Below, piece after piece: positions 6,966 through 15,031 of a stretch of 27,235 nucleotides of DNA (position 1 is its first letter; the number at the start of each line of letters is the position of its first letter). The stretch covers positions 1-27,235 of the forward strand of contig UQYA01000012.1 of NCBI GenBank assembly GCA_900545165.1. The letters run 5' to 3'. The position numbers were made by a program, and so were the translations under genes. The notes under the pieces were generated by a model that made no database searches, was not told where the DNA came from, and saw nothing but the letters and a program-made list of their open reading frames with translations. The DNA is from an uncultured Collinsella sp. (GTDB taxonomy: Bacteria > Actinomycetota > Coriobacteriia > Coriobacteriales > Coriobacteriaceae).

Positions 6966-8636
6966 CTACTCTTTATGGCTGCCACCTCCCCGCTTGACCA
7001 GGAGCGCGACCACGATGAGCGCGGCTCCGGCGACCGCTGCGGCGGCCGCGGCGTACATTGCCATATCGCCAGTCGAGGGCATAAAGCCTCCGGTGGTAAT
7101 GCTAGGGGGTGTGCCGGTAGGCGTGTTGATGAGCGACGCCTCCAGGCTGCCCGTCGACCCGTCCGCGCTGTCGGCGCGCAGGGGCGACTCGGCCGTGATG
7201 GTGAGCTTGGGCTTGGCGGCGGCCACCTGGTCGACGTCCAGGCCCTCGGCCTTGACCGTCACGGAGCGCGTGCCCTCAAAGGCGGTGTAGCCCTTGGGCG
7301 CCTTGAGCTCGCGGACCTCCAGCTTGCCCGAGTCCACGCCCGAGACGGTCACGCGGCCGTCCTCGCCCGTGGTGACGGTGGCCTTGCCCTCCGCATCCCA
7401 CGTGCCGTCGGCCGCCAGTGTGCGGCCGCGGTCGTCGGCGATGCTCAGGACCGCCCCGGCAAGCGGCTTGTCGCCGTCGCTACTGCGCTTGGTGAGCGCG
7501 AGATCCCAGGTGTAGGCGCACGCATCGTCGCTCGGCGTGCGAGTGAAGCCGGCGTCGCCGGACTGGTCGGCAAAGGGAGAGCGCGGATAGCGCAGGTAGA
7601 CCTCGTTGGGGTTGCCCTTCGCGATACCGTGGTTGCACGCGCTGTTGAGCGGCGCGTTGTACACGGCGACCACGCGGGCGCCCGCGATGAAGGCATCGGT
7701 CCCGCCGAGCGCGGCGATGAGGTCGCCGGTGCGCACGGTGAAGGTCTTACCGTCGGCCGCTACCTTGGTGGCGCACTGGGCCGTGATATCGGTCCAGCCC
7801 TTCGCGGGCTCGGTGCCGACGCGCCCGTCCTTGCCGGCCGAGACGGCGTCAAAGCCGCCGTCCGCGCCCGCCGCCGCGTACACGCGCATACTCGCGGCCA
7901 CCTTGGAGGGTTCGAGCCCCGCGCTCATGGTGTCGACAAACCGCACCGTATAGGTGTCGTAGGCGGTGAGCCCGGCCGGGACCGTGGCAGAGAGGCGCCA
8001 GTACAGGTCGTCGGTGACCGTGGCGTCGGCGGCCTTCTGCCAGGCGGCGGCGCTGTCCTCCAACACATGCTTGGCGACCTTGGGGGTCGCGGCCTTGGGC
8101 TTGACGGTGACGGCGCTGCCGCCCACCAGGGCCATGATCGGCGCGGTGCCGGCCTCGCCCTGGGCGATGGCGTCGTCGTCGGCGACGATGAGCCAGTAGC
8201 CGCAGGGCAGCTCGGCCGTCGTGCCCGCGTTAAGGGCCACGGGCACGGCGCCAGAGCTCTGGAGGGAACGAGCGAGCTGTGCGCTCAGCGCGCTCGTAAG
8301 GTGAGAATCGGTGTTGAGCCACTCGGCAGCTTCCTGCGCGGTGGTCTGGGAATTGGGCATGCCGGCGCTGTGCAGCACGGGCAGCGCGGCGTCGCGCGCG
8401 GTGGCGCTTGCCCAGGCGAGGTCGGTGGCGATCTTGGCGTCGCTGTCGCCGTCGACGACGTTGGCGCTAAAGATCCGGTAGGCGTCGTAGCTGCGCGCCA
8501 CGGTGCCGCTCACCGTGATGGAACCGGTCGAGGTCGGCGCGGCCTGCGCGGAAGCGGGGAACACAACCGCGCAGGTGCCGATCAGGAGGGCAAGCAGCGC
8601 AAACAAGATCGGGAAGGAGCAAACTTTCTTATTCAC
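6966..8636 (-). CDS. FimA-type pilin with FMPSTG sorting signal (probable minor or basal pilin)
   Basis: The 556-residue secreted protein has a signal peptide (about 1-33), an N-terminal pilin domain, and a candidate pilin-motif lysine in TPKVAKHV (about 186-189). A middle domain follows, then a Cna-B-like domain from about 378 with E-box Glu443 (VRELKAPKGY). The C-terminus is MPSTG (519-523), a membrane segment and a short basic tail. I chose the GTG at 8636 because GGGAGG lies eight bases upstream and the signal peptide starts there; the frame is open further upstream only inside the adhesin gene. The GTG overlaps the adhesin TAA by 8 bp, so translation is likely coupled. Oddities are Met for Leu in the sorting motif, four Cys in the mature part (145, 288, 334, 373), and YPRSP where its sister pilin has YSNNP. 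Confidence 0.9.
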   Translation of the reverse strand: MNKKVCSFPILFALLALLIGTCAVVFPASAQAAPTSTGSITVSGTVARSYDAYRIFSANVVDGDSDAKIATDLAWASATARDAALPVLHSAGMPNSQTTAQEAAEWLNTDSHLTSALSAQLARSLQSSGAVPVALNAGTTAELPCGYWLIVADDDAIAQGEAGTAPIMALVGGSAVTVKPKAATPKVAKHVLEDSAAAWQKAADATVTDDLYWRLSATVPAGLTAYDTYTVRFVDTMSAGLEPSKVAASMRVYAAAGADGGFDAVSAGKDGRVGTEPAKGWTDITAQCATKVAADGKTFTVRTGDLIAALGGTDAFIAGARVVAVYNAPLNSACNHGIAKGNPNEVYLRYPRSPFADQSGDAGFTRTPSDDACAYTWDLALTKRSSDGDKPLAGAVLSIADDRGRTLAADGTWDAEGKATVTTGEDGRVTVSGVDSGKLEVRELKAPKGYTAFEGTRSVTVKAEGLDVDQVAAAKPKLTITAESPLRADSADGSTGSLEASLINTPTGTPPSITTGGFMPSTGDMAMYAAAAAAVAGAALIVVALLVKRGGGSHKE

Positions 8637-11600
8637 GACGCTTACCTCCCTTCGCATTCGCCTTTCGACGAATGTGCATCCAGGCCGCAGCAGCGCAAAG
8701 CACCGCCGCGCCGGCAAGGTACGTCAGAGTGACGCCCGACATACCAGAAAGGGGCAAAGAGGTGGAGTAGGTGTTGGTGAAGGTGGAGGCGGGAATGGCG
8801 TTGGGCGCGGCGTCCTTGCCGATGGTGTTACTCACGGTGTTGCCCATGTCGTCCTTCACCTGCGTGACCGTGGTGGAGGTGGTGAGGCCGGAGTACTTGC
8901 CAGTGGTCTCATCCATGACGGCCTTCACCGTGACGGCCACCTGGTACTCGGCCTCGGAGTAGCGAAGCTTGTCGATGGCATCGGCGTCGGGCGCGACCTC
9001 CTTCACCGTGTAGGTGTAAGTCTTGGCGCCCGTCGGGTTCGAAGCGTCGTTCGTGGCGAGGTACTCTTTGGAGAACGAGATTTCGCCAAAAGATGCCTCG
9101 ATGTCGTTGACCTTGGTGGAGTCTGCGGGAGCGACGGAAATAGTCTTCGAGTCAGGCATAGGAGCGCTATCCTTATTTGGCCCCGTAGCCTCGATGCTGA
9201 AGTCGAACGCAACGTATTTACCGCTGGAATCCTTCGGCCAGTCCGTATTACGGACGGATTTAATCACCGGGATTTTCACGGACGTAACGGAGCACGAGTC
9301 GGAGATGTACGTAATGCCATCAACGATGTTCGGCCGCTCGTTCTCGATCCACGTAATGGAGCCGCTTGTGCTGTCCACCGTGAACTTGTAGGTGTTCTTG
9401 TTCAGTTCGTAGCCAAACGGAGCCTGGGTCTCCGTGAGCGTGTACGTGCCCGGCAGCAAATCGGCCAATGTGAACTTGCCATCCTTGGCGTCGGTATCGG
9501 CCCAAGTGGTTTCGCTCGGAGTCGATTGGTCACTCACGGTCCAGGACTGCGCCTCAGTCAAGCCGCCGGCACCCAGTTTCGCAAGCTTCCACTCGGAACC
9601 AGCCAAAGGAGTGTATCCCTTGTCTCCTTCCTCAACCTTGGTCCAAGACACCGTACCGGTGATCTTGGTGTTGGAGATGGCGCCCGTGGTGTTGGAATCA
9701 TCGAATGAAACGAGCTTATTTCCGTTCACCGTATCCACATAACCCTGAACATAGTTCACCTGCTCGCCGGTATTGTTCATGGTTGCGTAGTAGATGGTGT
9801 CCGACTTCTGATAACCAGCCGGCGCCTTGACCTCGCGAATGTAGTACTTGAAGTAGTCTTTATCGTTGGAATCGCCAATTTTGGCCTTCTGATTCAAATA
9901 GTTGAACTGAAGCTCGCCATCATCCGAATCGTAATCGTTGGCATCGCCGTCAGTCACCGTCACGATAGCGTTATTGCTATTGCCCGCGACAGCGTCCTCG
10001 ACAGAACCATAGATAGCCCACGAGGAACCGGGGAGCAGCGTAGTGCCGTCCGCAGCGTCGACCTTGCTCCACGCAATGGCAGAGCCGTCCGGTGTATACG
10101 ACCCGGACCACGGGAAGTTGTGACGCTCCTGATCCATATCGATGACGGAAGCCGAGTTACCCTCACCAAATGCTGCGGCAACCTTCGGGCTGTTCATTGA
10201 GAAATCGACGCCCACATAAACGCGACCGTTGGTAGTCACATGGTCGTCGAAACTTCCGTTGGGAACGAGAATCGATCCGATCATAGCCGCCGCAGGATCG
10301 TCGTCAGTCCACTTAGCACCGCTGACTGTGCCACTGTATCCCCAGTCCGCGCGGTCCTCTCCCGCGATGCCGCCTCGAATGGTAAGGCTGGTGGTATCGA
10401 CGAAGTTCCACATGATGGACTGGGAGGCCAGCGAGTATTTCGCGTCAAGGTCTTTCTTGGCGTACTGACTCTCGTAACCGCGAGATATTTCTGTATCTCC
10501 CCACCAGAAGCGCCAGCCGTTGTGGAACTCGACAGGATTAGTACCTGTAACGTTCACGACAATGGATGCGCCTTCGGGGATATTGGTGAACTTAAAGTCG
10601 ACGCCGCGGTAGTAGACGCCATCCTTCCAGTTGGAGAGCTCGGAACCGGCGATGGTGAAGACCTGTTGCACAGAAGTTCCATCGCCGGTAAAGGTGATGA
10701 GTCGCTCGGTGTTGCGAATCTTATTGTCCGGGATTCCGGTATCGAGCGCACCGGAAACAGACTTGCCGCTACCATCGTCGCTACCATCGAATTTGAGTGT
10801 ATAGCTTGTTCCGTCGTTATTGTACTTGTTGATGACGTAGTTGCTATTAGGCTCTGCAAAGCCGTTGACATCCACGTCGCCGGTATCTTCAAACGAGTCG
10901 AGCTGTTTCGATAGCTTCGAGAGGTATCCATTTGTACCGTTATAGCTCGAATAATCGCTACCGTTGACATTAGTCAAATCAACAGCTTTATTGAACAGGG
11001 TGCTTTCCAGAGCAGACAAGCCCTCGTACCAATTACCCTGCATTGTCACCACAGACTGGCGTTTATAGTCGCTATCGCGCCAGTATGTGATGGGGCCTGC
11101 GATTTGCGCGGTGTAGGCAAAGCCGGAAGGAGTCGCGCCCTCAGAAGGTCTCTGCTGTCCGACCCAAGCGCCTTTGTTCCAAGCGCCAACGGTAGTCGCC
11201 CCCGGCAAGTTGCCGTTGTAACCAACGCTCATTTTGGTGATCGCACTGTCGATTCCGGCGACCGCAAGCACGGTGCTGCCGTAGACAGGACGGAACTGGG
11301 AACCAAAACCAACGGTGCCAAAGCGGAAACCAGCGCCGCCACTATTATTATAGGGCCAGCTCTCTTTGAGTGGATTCATGGCAAGCTTGCCACGGACCAC
11401 GGTAAGGCCCTCCGCCTCAGCGGCATATGAGCCGGTGGGGGCGTTGTCCGCATCAAGATCGATAGTGCCGTCGCTCGGCTTATCGCTCGGCTTACCACCG
11501 ATGTACATGTCGCGGCCGACGTAGGTGGCCACGCCGGGATCAGGGGTTGAGACATTGATATTCGTACCGATACCGATAGACGTGGGAACGTAAATTCCCG

Positions 11601-11940
11601 GCTTCACGGTGGCCGTCGCTCCCGCTGAAGCCGCATTCGCACTCTGAGCCTGCTCAACACTATTTGAAGAGCCAGACTCGCCGCCATCGGTCTCGTCGCT
11701 ATTCTGGTTTTCGGCATCCTCGCTGGTGTTACCTACAGCAGCGGACTCACTTGAGGAACCCCCCCCCATTACAGTTTCCGCGGTAGAAACTGTCTGGGCA
11801 TCGTTGGCGATGGCCTGCGAGATCGGGGGCATAACGAGCGACAGCACCAGGCTCAAAACCGAGGCTCCGCACAAAACGCCTGCCAGTACACGGCGCGTCG
11901 CTTTTTTACTCTGCTTAGTTTTTTCTGAATTCGCTTTCAT
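8629..11940 (-). CDS. Large LPXTG-type pilus tip adhesin with choice-of-anchor-A-like region, SpaA/Cna-B repeats and pilin isopeptide-linker domain
   Basis: This 1103-residue surface protein is the first gene of the pilus operon and probably the tip adhesin. In order it has a signal peptide (about 1-45) and a Ser/Asn/Gln-rich low-complexity segment (about 48-110). Residues about 115-610 resemble the choice-of-anchor-A family, with the late motif GSILVPNGSF. Two SpaA/Cna-B-like domains follow (about 621-760 and 762-868; Lys626 with Glu703, and Lys768 with Glu837), then a streptococcal-type isopeptide linker domain (about 885-1058; YTYTVKEV with Glu981). The end is LPLSG (1062-1066), a membrane segment and a basic tail. 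The ATG at 11940 follows GGGGAGGAG. Codons 58-61 contain nine consecutive G, described separately. The domain names are from recognised patterns; the ligand is unknown. Confidence 0.88.
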   Translation of the reverse strand: MKANSEKTKQSKKATRRVLAGVLCGASVLSLVLSLVMPPISQAIANDAQTVSTAETVMGGGSSSESAAVGNTSEDAENQNSDETDGGESGSSNSVEQAQSANAASAGATATVKPGIYVPTSIGIGTNINVSTPDPGVATYVGRDMYIGGKPSDKPSDGTIDLDADNAPTGSYAAEAEGLTVVRGKLAMNPLKESWPYNNSGGAGFRFGTVGFGSQFRPVYGSTVLAVAGIDSAITKMSVGYNGNLPGATTVGAWNKGAWVGQQRPSEGATPSGFAYTAQIAGPITYWRDSDYKRQSVVTMQGNWYEGLSALESTLFNKAVDLTNVNGSDYSSYNGTNGYLSKLSKQLDSFEDTGDVDVNGFAEPNSNYVINKYNNDGTSYTLKFDGSDDGSGKSVSGALDTGIPDNKIRNTERLITFTGDGTSVQQVFTIAGSELSNWKDGVYYRGVDFKFTNIPEGASIVVNVTGTNPVEFHNGWRFWWGDTEISRGYESQYAKKDLDAKYSLASQSIMWNFVDTTSLTIRGGIAGEDRADWGYSGTVSGAKWTDDDPAAAMIGSILVPNGSFDDHVTTNGRVYVGVDFSMNSPKVAAAFGEGNSASVIDMDQERHNFPWSGSYTPDGSAIAWSKVDAADGTTLLPGSSWAIYGSVEDAVAGNSNNAIVTVTDGDANDYDSDDGELQFNYLNQKAKIGDSNDKDYFKYYIREVKAPAGYQKSDTIYYATMNNTGEQVNYVQGYVDTVNGNKLVSFDDSNTTGAISNTKITGTVSWTKVEEGDKGYTPLAGSEWKLAKLGAGGLTEAQSWTVSDQSTPSETTWADTDAKDGKFTLADLLPGTYTLTETQAPFGYELNKNTYKFTVDSTSGSITWIENERPNIVDGITYISDSCSVTSVKIPVIKSVRNTDWPKDSSGKYVAFDFSIEATGPNKDSAPMPDSKTISVAPADSTKVNDIEASFGEISFSKEYLATNDASNPTGAKTYTYTVKEVAPDADAIDKLRYSEAEYQVAVTVKAVMDETTGKYSGLTTSTTVTQVKDDMGNTVSNTIGKDAAPNAIPASTFTNTYSTSLPLSGMSGVTLTYLAGAAVLCAAAAWMHIRRKANAKGGKRRE
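11759..11767 (-). repeat. Poly-G tract (9 G) inside the tip adhesin gene, candidate phase-variation switch
   Basis: Nine G in a row on the coding strand fall at codons 58-61, shortly after the signal peptide. In the present length the frame is open. I worked out both neighbours: with eight G the frame meets TAG nine codons after the run, and with ten G it meets TGA four codons after it. It is the only G/C run of this length I noticed in the window. Confidence 0.8.
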
Positions 11941-12398
11941 CGATGTCTCCTCCCCAAGAGACCGCGATCTTGCTCTTTCACTATCAAACGTATCTGTGCA
12001 ATCTGTAATTGCGCTCGTGTAGTAATACTATTGTAATTATTGTTTAAACATCTGAGCGGCTAAATCGACATTTTTGTAGCAAGTTCTCAATTCTCTTGAC
12101 ATTTACTCAGATTTGCCTTCGTTTATTCGCTATGAAATACCTATTTCTACTGGTAATTAAGCTAGTTATCAGTTTTTTAATAGCATTTTATTTATTTGCA
12201 CAACATTTTGTTCAAGAGCATGCATCCTGTGAACGGTCGAAAATCGACCGTGAACGGTAGGTCATTAACCGGGAGGAATAGACTACTAAATTGATGGGAA
12301 TATCTTTAACCCATCGGTAGTTAGAAGCGTAATGTTCAGACAACCATATCTGAATTTTCGCGCAGATCTTAGGCATCAACTCGCCCAAATCGCCTGAG
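11941..12398 (-). promoter_or_regulatory. AT-rich leader/promoter region of the pilus operon
   Basis: This 458-bp stretch is much more AT-rich than the genes around it and must hold the pilus promoter, but I could not find a convincing -35/-10 pair. At 12233-12251 there is a perfect 8-bp inverted repeat (ACGGTCGA / TCGACCGT) with an AAA loop. The 9-mer GTGAACGGT occurs twice in direct orientation, at 12229 and 12250, 21 bp apart, which is two helical turns. These are candidate sites for a regulator. A 64-codon frame at 12212-12406 is not convincing as a gene. Confidence 0.45.
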
Positions 12399-12433
12399 GC
12401 CGCCACGAAGGCGCCTGTCCCCTTTGTGGCGGC
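12399..12433 (-). repeat. Dispersed hairpin family B, copy B3
   Basis: Arms GCCGCCAC / GTGGCGGC enclose a minus-strand loop with GGGGACAGGCGCC. It begins 12 bp 3' of the HAD phosphatase stop codon. Compared with B1, two stem base pairs are changed on both sides (CCACCAC to CCGCCAC, matched by GTGGCGG), so pairing is kept. Confidence 0.85.
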
Positions 12434-12445
12434 TCTCCCCCGGCG

Positions 12446-13267
12446 CTACAACAGATGCTCCTCGATAAAGATCGCGATGCCGTCTTTGTCGTTGCTGGCG
12501 GTTACAAAATCGGCGGCGGCACGGGTGGCGTCGCTGCCATTTGCCATGGCCACGCCCACGCCGGCGTCAGCCACCATGCAGGTGTCGTTGTCCGCATCGC
12601 CAAACACGCAGATGTTCTGGAGCTCCATGTCGTTGAGCTCCGCCACGCGCACAAGGCCGCGCGTCTTGGACACGCGCGGATCCATGAACTCGTAGAGCCG
12701 CTGCGTGGTTTGCAGAGCCGCCGCCTTAACGGTGTCGTCGGCAAACGTCGATGCTCGCTCAATCACCCGCGGCATTACCTCGGGCACCATGGTAAACATC
12801 ACCTTGGGCTGCGGCTCGCGCAAAAACTCGGCAAAGTCGACCACCTGGTAGGGCACGCCGTCGACACGCGACAGGTGTTCGACGCACGCATTGCTCTCGG
12901 GCACATAGAGCACGCCGTCCCGAGGGCAAACGGGCGTTGCCGGCAGGTCTGCCATGTGCTCGCAGATGCGCGCGATGGTCTCGCCCGGCAGCGGATAGCT
13001 CAGCTCGTTGATGTCGTGTGCGCGGTCGATGACCTCGGCGCCACCGCAGCCCACCAGCACGTCCACCAGGCCTTCGATGCCCCAGAGCTCGTACATGGCC
13101 TCGGTCGCGTGGGCGTCGCGCCCGGTGCACAGGCCAAAGAGCACGCCGCGCTCGCGCAGGGCGCGGATCGCCGCCACGGTGCGCGGGGACACCGTGTGCT
13201 GGCTCGTGAGCAGCGTGCCGTCGATATCGCAGAACACGGCTTTGATGTGGCTGAAGGTGGTGTCCAT
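12446..13267 (-). CDS. Cof-type HAD-superfamily hydrolase
   Basis: The 273-residue product is a cytoplasmic phosphatase of the Cof (HAD IIB) group, which act on sugar phosphates, flavin or pyridoxal phosphates; the substrate here is unknown. Motif I is DIDGT (Asp14 nucleophile, Asp16 acid/base). Motif II is in LCTGRD at about 47-52. Motifs III and IV are near the end, with GDADND as the metal-binding part and the Cof-typical tail VGVAMANGSDATRAAADFVT. The large cap lies between motifs II and III. The ATG at 13267 follows AAAGG. Hairpin B3 lies just 3', and hairpins A2 and B2 separate it from the MFS gene upstream, so it is probably transcribed alone. Confidence 0.93.
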   Translation of the reverse strand: MDTTFSHIKAVFCDIDGTLLTSQHTVSPRTVAAIRALRERGVLFGLCTGRDAHATEAMYELWGIEGLVDVLVGCGGAEVIDRAHDINELSYPLPGETIARICEHMADLPATPVCPRDGVLYVPESNACVEHLSRVDGVPYQVVDFAEFLREPQPKVMFTMVPEVMPRVIERASTFADDTVKAAALQTTQRLYEFMDPRVSKTRGLVRVAELNDMELQNICVFGDADNDTCMVADAGVGVAMANGSDATRAAADFVTASNDKDGIAIFIEEHLL

Positions 13268-13354
13268 GGGGGCCTTTCTGGGTTGTGCGGCGGTGTGGGG
13301 TGTATTCGTGAACGGCGTACATGGTATACCAAGGCACGGGCCGTTGGGGCCCGA

Positions 13355-13387
13355 TCACCACAAAGGTGCCTGGCCCCTCTGTGGTGG
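13355..13387 (-). repeat. Dispersed hairpin family B, copy B2
   Basis: Arms around CACCACA / TGTGGTG enclose a minus-strand loop GGGGCCAGGCACC. It lies about 97 bp 3' of the MFS stop codon, beyond A2. Overlapping its end is a 13-bp direct repeat, GTGGCCGGACCCG, at 13384-13396 and 13401-13413. Confidence 0.8.
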
Positions 13388-13420
13388 CCGGACCCGAAGG
13401 GTGGCCGGACCCGGGGCGCG

Positions 13421-13483
13421 AACCATCACAACATTCGACGTTTTTCGGCAAAATCGCGATTTTCGCTGAATGTTGTGATGGTT
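13421..13483 (+). repeat. Dispersed hairpin family A, copy A2
   Basis: Sixteen-bp perfect arms (AACCATCACAACATTC and complement) surround the same interior as A1, including AAAATCGCGATTTT. Its last base directly abuts the MFS stop codon, so it begins exactly at the 3' end of that gene. On the transcript the order is MFS, A2, B2, HAD gene, the reverse of the order A and B have next to the sortase. Confidence 0.9.
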
Positions 13484-14764
13484 TTACTGCCTTGCGGCAC
13501 GATCCAAATGCCGGCGTCCAAACAGCAGCAACGCCGCGGGAACCGCCGTCACGACCATGCCCGCCCCTACGAGTGTCCGTTGTACGCCAAATGTTGCCGC
13601 CAGCCACGGTGCAACCGCCAGAGGGGCCACGCCGGCGAACATATTGCCAAAGCCCATGACCGAGTTGACGCGGCCGAGCTGCTCGAGCGGGGCCGTCGTT
13701 TGCACGATAGTGTTGTGGAGCGGATTGACGACACCCCAGGCCACGCCCAGGGCAATCTGGCCGACAAGGGCCACACCAACGTACGGTGTTCCCACGTAGA
13801 GCAGGCTTCCCAGGCCTACGGACATAAGTGCCACGAGCAGCGATTTAAGGTTGACCAGGTGCGGTGGCAAGCGGAGCGCGACCACGGCGCCCAGCACCGC
13901 GCCCACACCGCTGGCCGACGAGAGCCAGCCCATCCACTCGACGCCGACATGCAGGACATCACGGTAGAAGAATGACTCCAGCGGATCGAAAGCTCCATAG
14001 CCAAAGTTTGAAAGGAAAATAATGCAGAACAGCAGGGCGAGGACGCTGTTGGTGAAGACTGTCTTGATGCTGGTCGCGAAGGTGACGCGGGAGGCCGTGC
14101 TGGGATTGGAGCTTCGTCCCGCACGCCCCCCTTCCTCTGCCGAATCGGCATCCGCATGCCCGGCGACATGGCTGGTCTGCGGCCTAAAGCCCCAACCGAC
14201 GACGAGCGCCAGTACGGTAAAGATCATCATGAGCACGAACACCGCGCGTGACGATGCAGCCGCCGCGACAAAGCCGCCCAGCGTGGGGCCGACGATGATA
14301 CTAACGTTTGAAAACATGGCGATGGCGGAGTTGATGTCTTTGAGCTCGACAGGATCGTCGGTGAGGTAGGCTGGATAGGATGTGGCGATGGGCTGGGCGA
14401 ACCCCATCACAAAGCCCAGAAGCACCGCGCCAAGCAGGACGATGCCGGTCGCGCTGCCAAAGGCGAGGATTGCCGCGCCGGTTGCCAGCGTGCCCACGAT
14501 GCTCAGCAAGAAATGCCGGCACGGACCCCAGACGTCGAGCGCCGCGCCACCCGCAAAGGATCCCAAGATCACGAATACGTTCATAAAAAGGACGGCCAGC
14601 GATGTCGCCACAACCGAGGCATCGTCTGCATAGGTGAGCGTTCCGATGACGCCGATAAAGTAGCTGGTCTGAAAACCGGTGTAGATGAGAAAGCGCATCG
14701 CAACCAGGCGCTTGGCCTGCACGGAAAGCGATGGTTGAGGCTTTGAGAAAAGAGAGGCGAGCAT
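13484..14764 (-). CDS. MFS transporter (drug efflux-like)
   Basis: The 426-residue product is an integral membrane protein with about twelve hydrophobic segments in the major facilitator pattern. A loop of about 50 polar residues (around HADADSAEEGGRAG) divides it into two halves. The first half holds RFLIYTGFQTSYFIGV and a GGAALDVWGPC-like segment that corresponds to the loop 2-3 signature. The nearest general type is the actinobacterial MFS exporters of the DHA/enterobactin-exporter style; the substrate cannot be predicted. I chose the ATG at 14764 because AAGGAG lies five bases upstream; the frame opens 39 bases earlier at a weaker position. Hairpin A2 lies at its 3' end and a cluster of family B hairpins lies upstream of it. 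Confidence 0.85.
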   Translation of the reverse strand: MLASLFSKPQPSLSVQAKRLVAMRFLIYTGFQTSYFIGVIGTLTYADDASVVATSLAVLFMNVFVILGSFAGGAALDVWGPCRHFLLSIVGTLATGAAILAFGSATGIVLLGAVLLGFVMGFAQPIATSYPAYLTDDPVELKDINSAIAMFSNVSIIVGPTLGGFVAAAASSRAVFVLMMIFTVLALVVGWGFRPQTSHVAGHADADSAEEGGRAGRSSNPSTASRVTFATSIKTVFTNSVLALLFCIIFLSNFGYGAFDPLESFFYRDVLHVGVEWMGWLSSASGVGAVLGAVVALRLPPHLVNLKSLLVALMSVGLGSLLYVGTPYVGVALVGQIALGVAWGVVNPLHNTIVQTTAPLEQLGRVNSVMGFGNMFAGVAPLAVAPWLAATFGVQRTLVGAGMVVTAVPAALLLFGRRHLDRAARQ

Positions 14765-14893
14765 GGAGACTCCTTGTTTCATACGAATGCGGGCGGCGGG
14801 CATCCGCCACCGTCTGTCAAATCAATCTATCCGCATGAAACATTAAGGACGCATCAAGCCCCTTCTCTCCGTTTTTCGCCCGTCATGAACTAC

Positions 14894-14930
14894 TTGGTAG
14901 ATTGTAAGGCATGTCCCACACATCTACCAA
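14894..14930 (-). repeat. Degenerate family B hairpin, copy B6
   Basis: Perfect 9-bp arms TTGGTAGAT / ATCTACCAA enclose a minus-strand loop with GTGGGACATGCC. The stem is unrelated to that of B1-B4, but the loop keeps the GGGACA word. It is the first of three hairpins (B6, B4, B5) between the MFS start and the moaC-mobB stop. Confidence 0.6.
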
Positions 14931-14938
14931 AGCAAAAA

Positions 14939-14971
14939 CCACCACAAAGGAGCCTGGCCCCTTTGTGGTGG
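14939..14971 (-). repeat. Dispersed hairpin family B, copy B4
   Basis: Perfect 12-bp arms CCACCACAAAGG / CCTTTGTGGTGG enclose a minus-strand loop GGGCCAGGCT. It lies about 58 bp 3' of the moaC-mobB stop codon, beyond B5. Confidence 0.88.
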
Positions 14972-14990
14972 AAATGGCGTTTGCCCAGAT

Positions 14991-15031
14991 AAAACCTGCC
15001 AAAATAAACCTGTCCCTTTTTGGCAGGTTTT
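14991..15031 (-). terminator. Family B-like hairpin B5 overlapping the moaC-mobB stop codon
   Basis: Perfect 14-bp arms AAAACCTGCCAAAA / TTTTGGCAGGTTTT enclose a loop with AGGGACAGGTTTA on the minus strand. The stem starts in the stop codon of moaC-mobB and ends with UUUU, so it may act as a short terminator. The loop links it to family B although the stem is different. Confidence 0.65.

Noticed and set aside
6975..8732. Long plus-strand reading frame (585 codons) opposite the MPSTG pilin gene
   Set aside because: It is the GC-rich antisense shadow of the pilin gene, with a very Gly/Arg/His-rich composition and no domain.
12212..12406. 64-codon minus-strand frame in the pilus leader
   Set aside because: There is no ribosome binding site, it overlaps hairpin B3 at its start, and the product has no recognisable feature.
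12455..13975. Plus-strand reading frame (506 codons) spanning the HAD gene, hairpins A2/B2 and part of the MFS gene
   Set aside because: It runs antisense through two well-supported genes and through repeat hairpins, so it is a chance frame.
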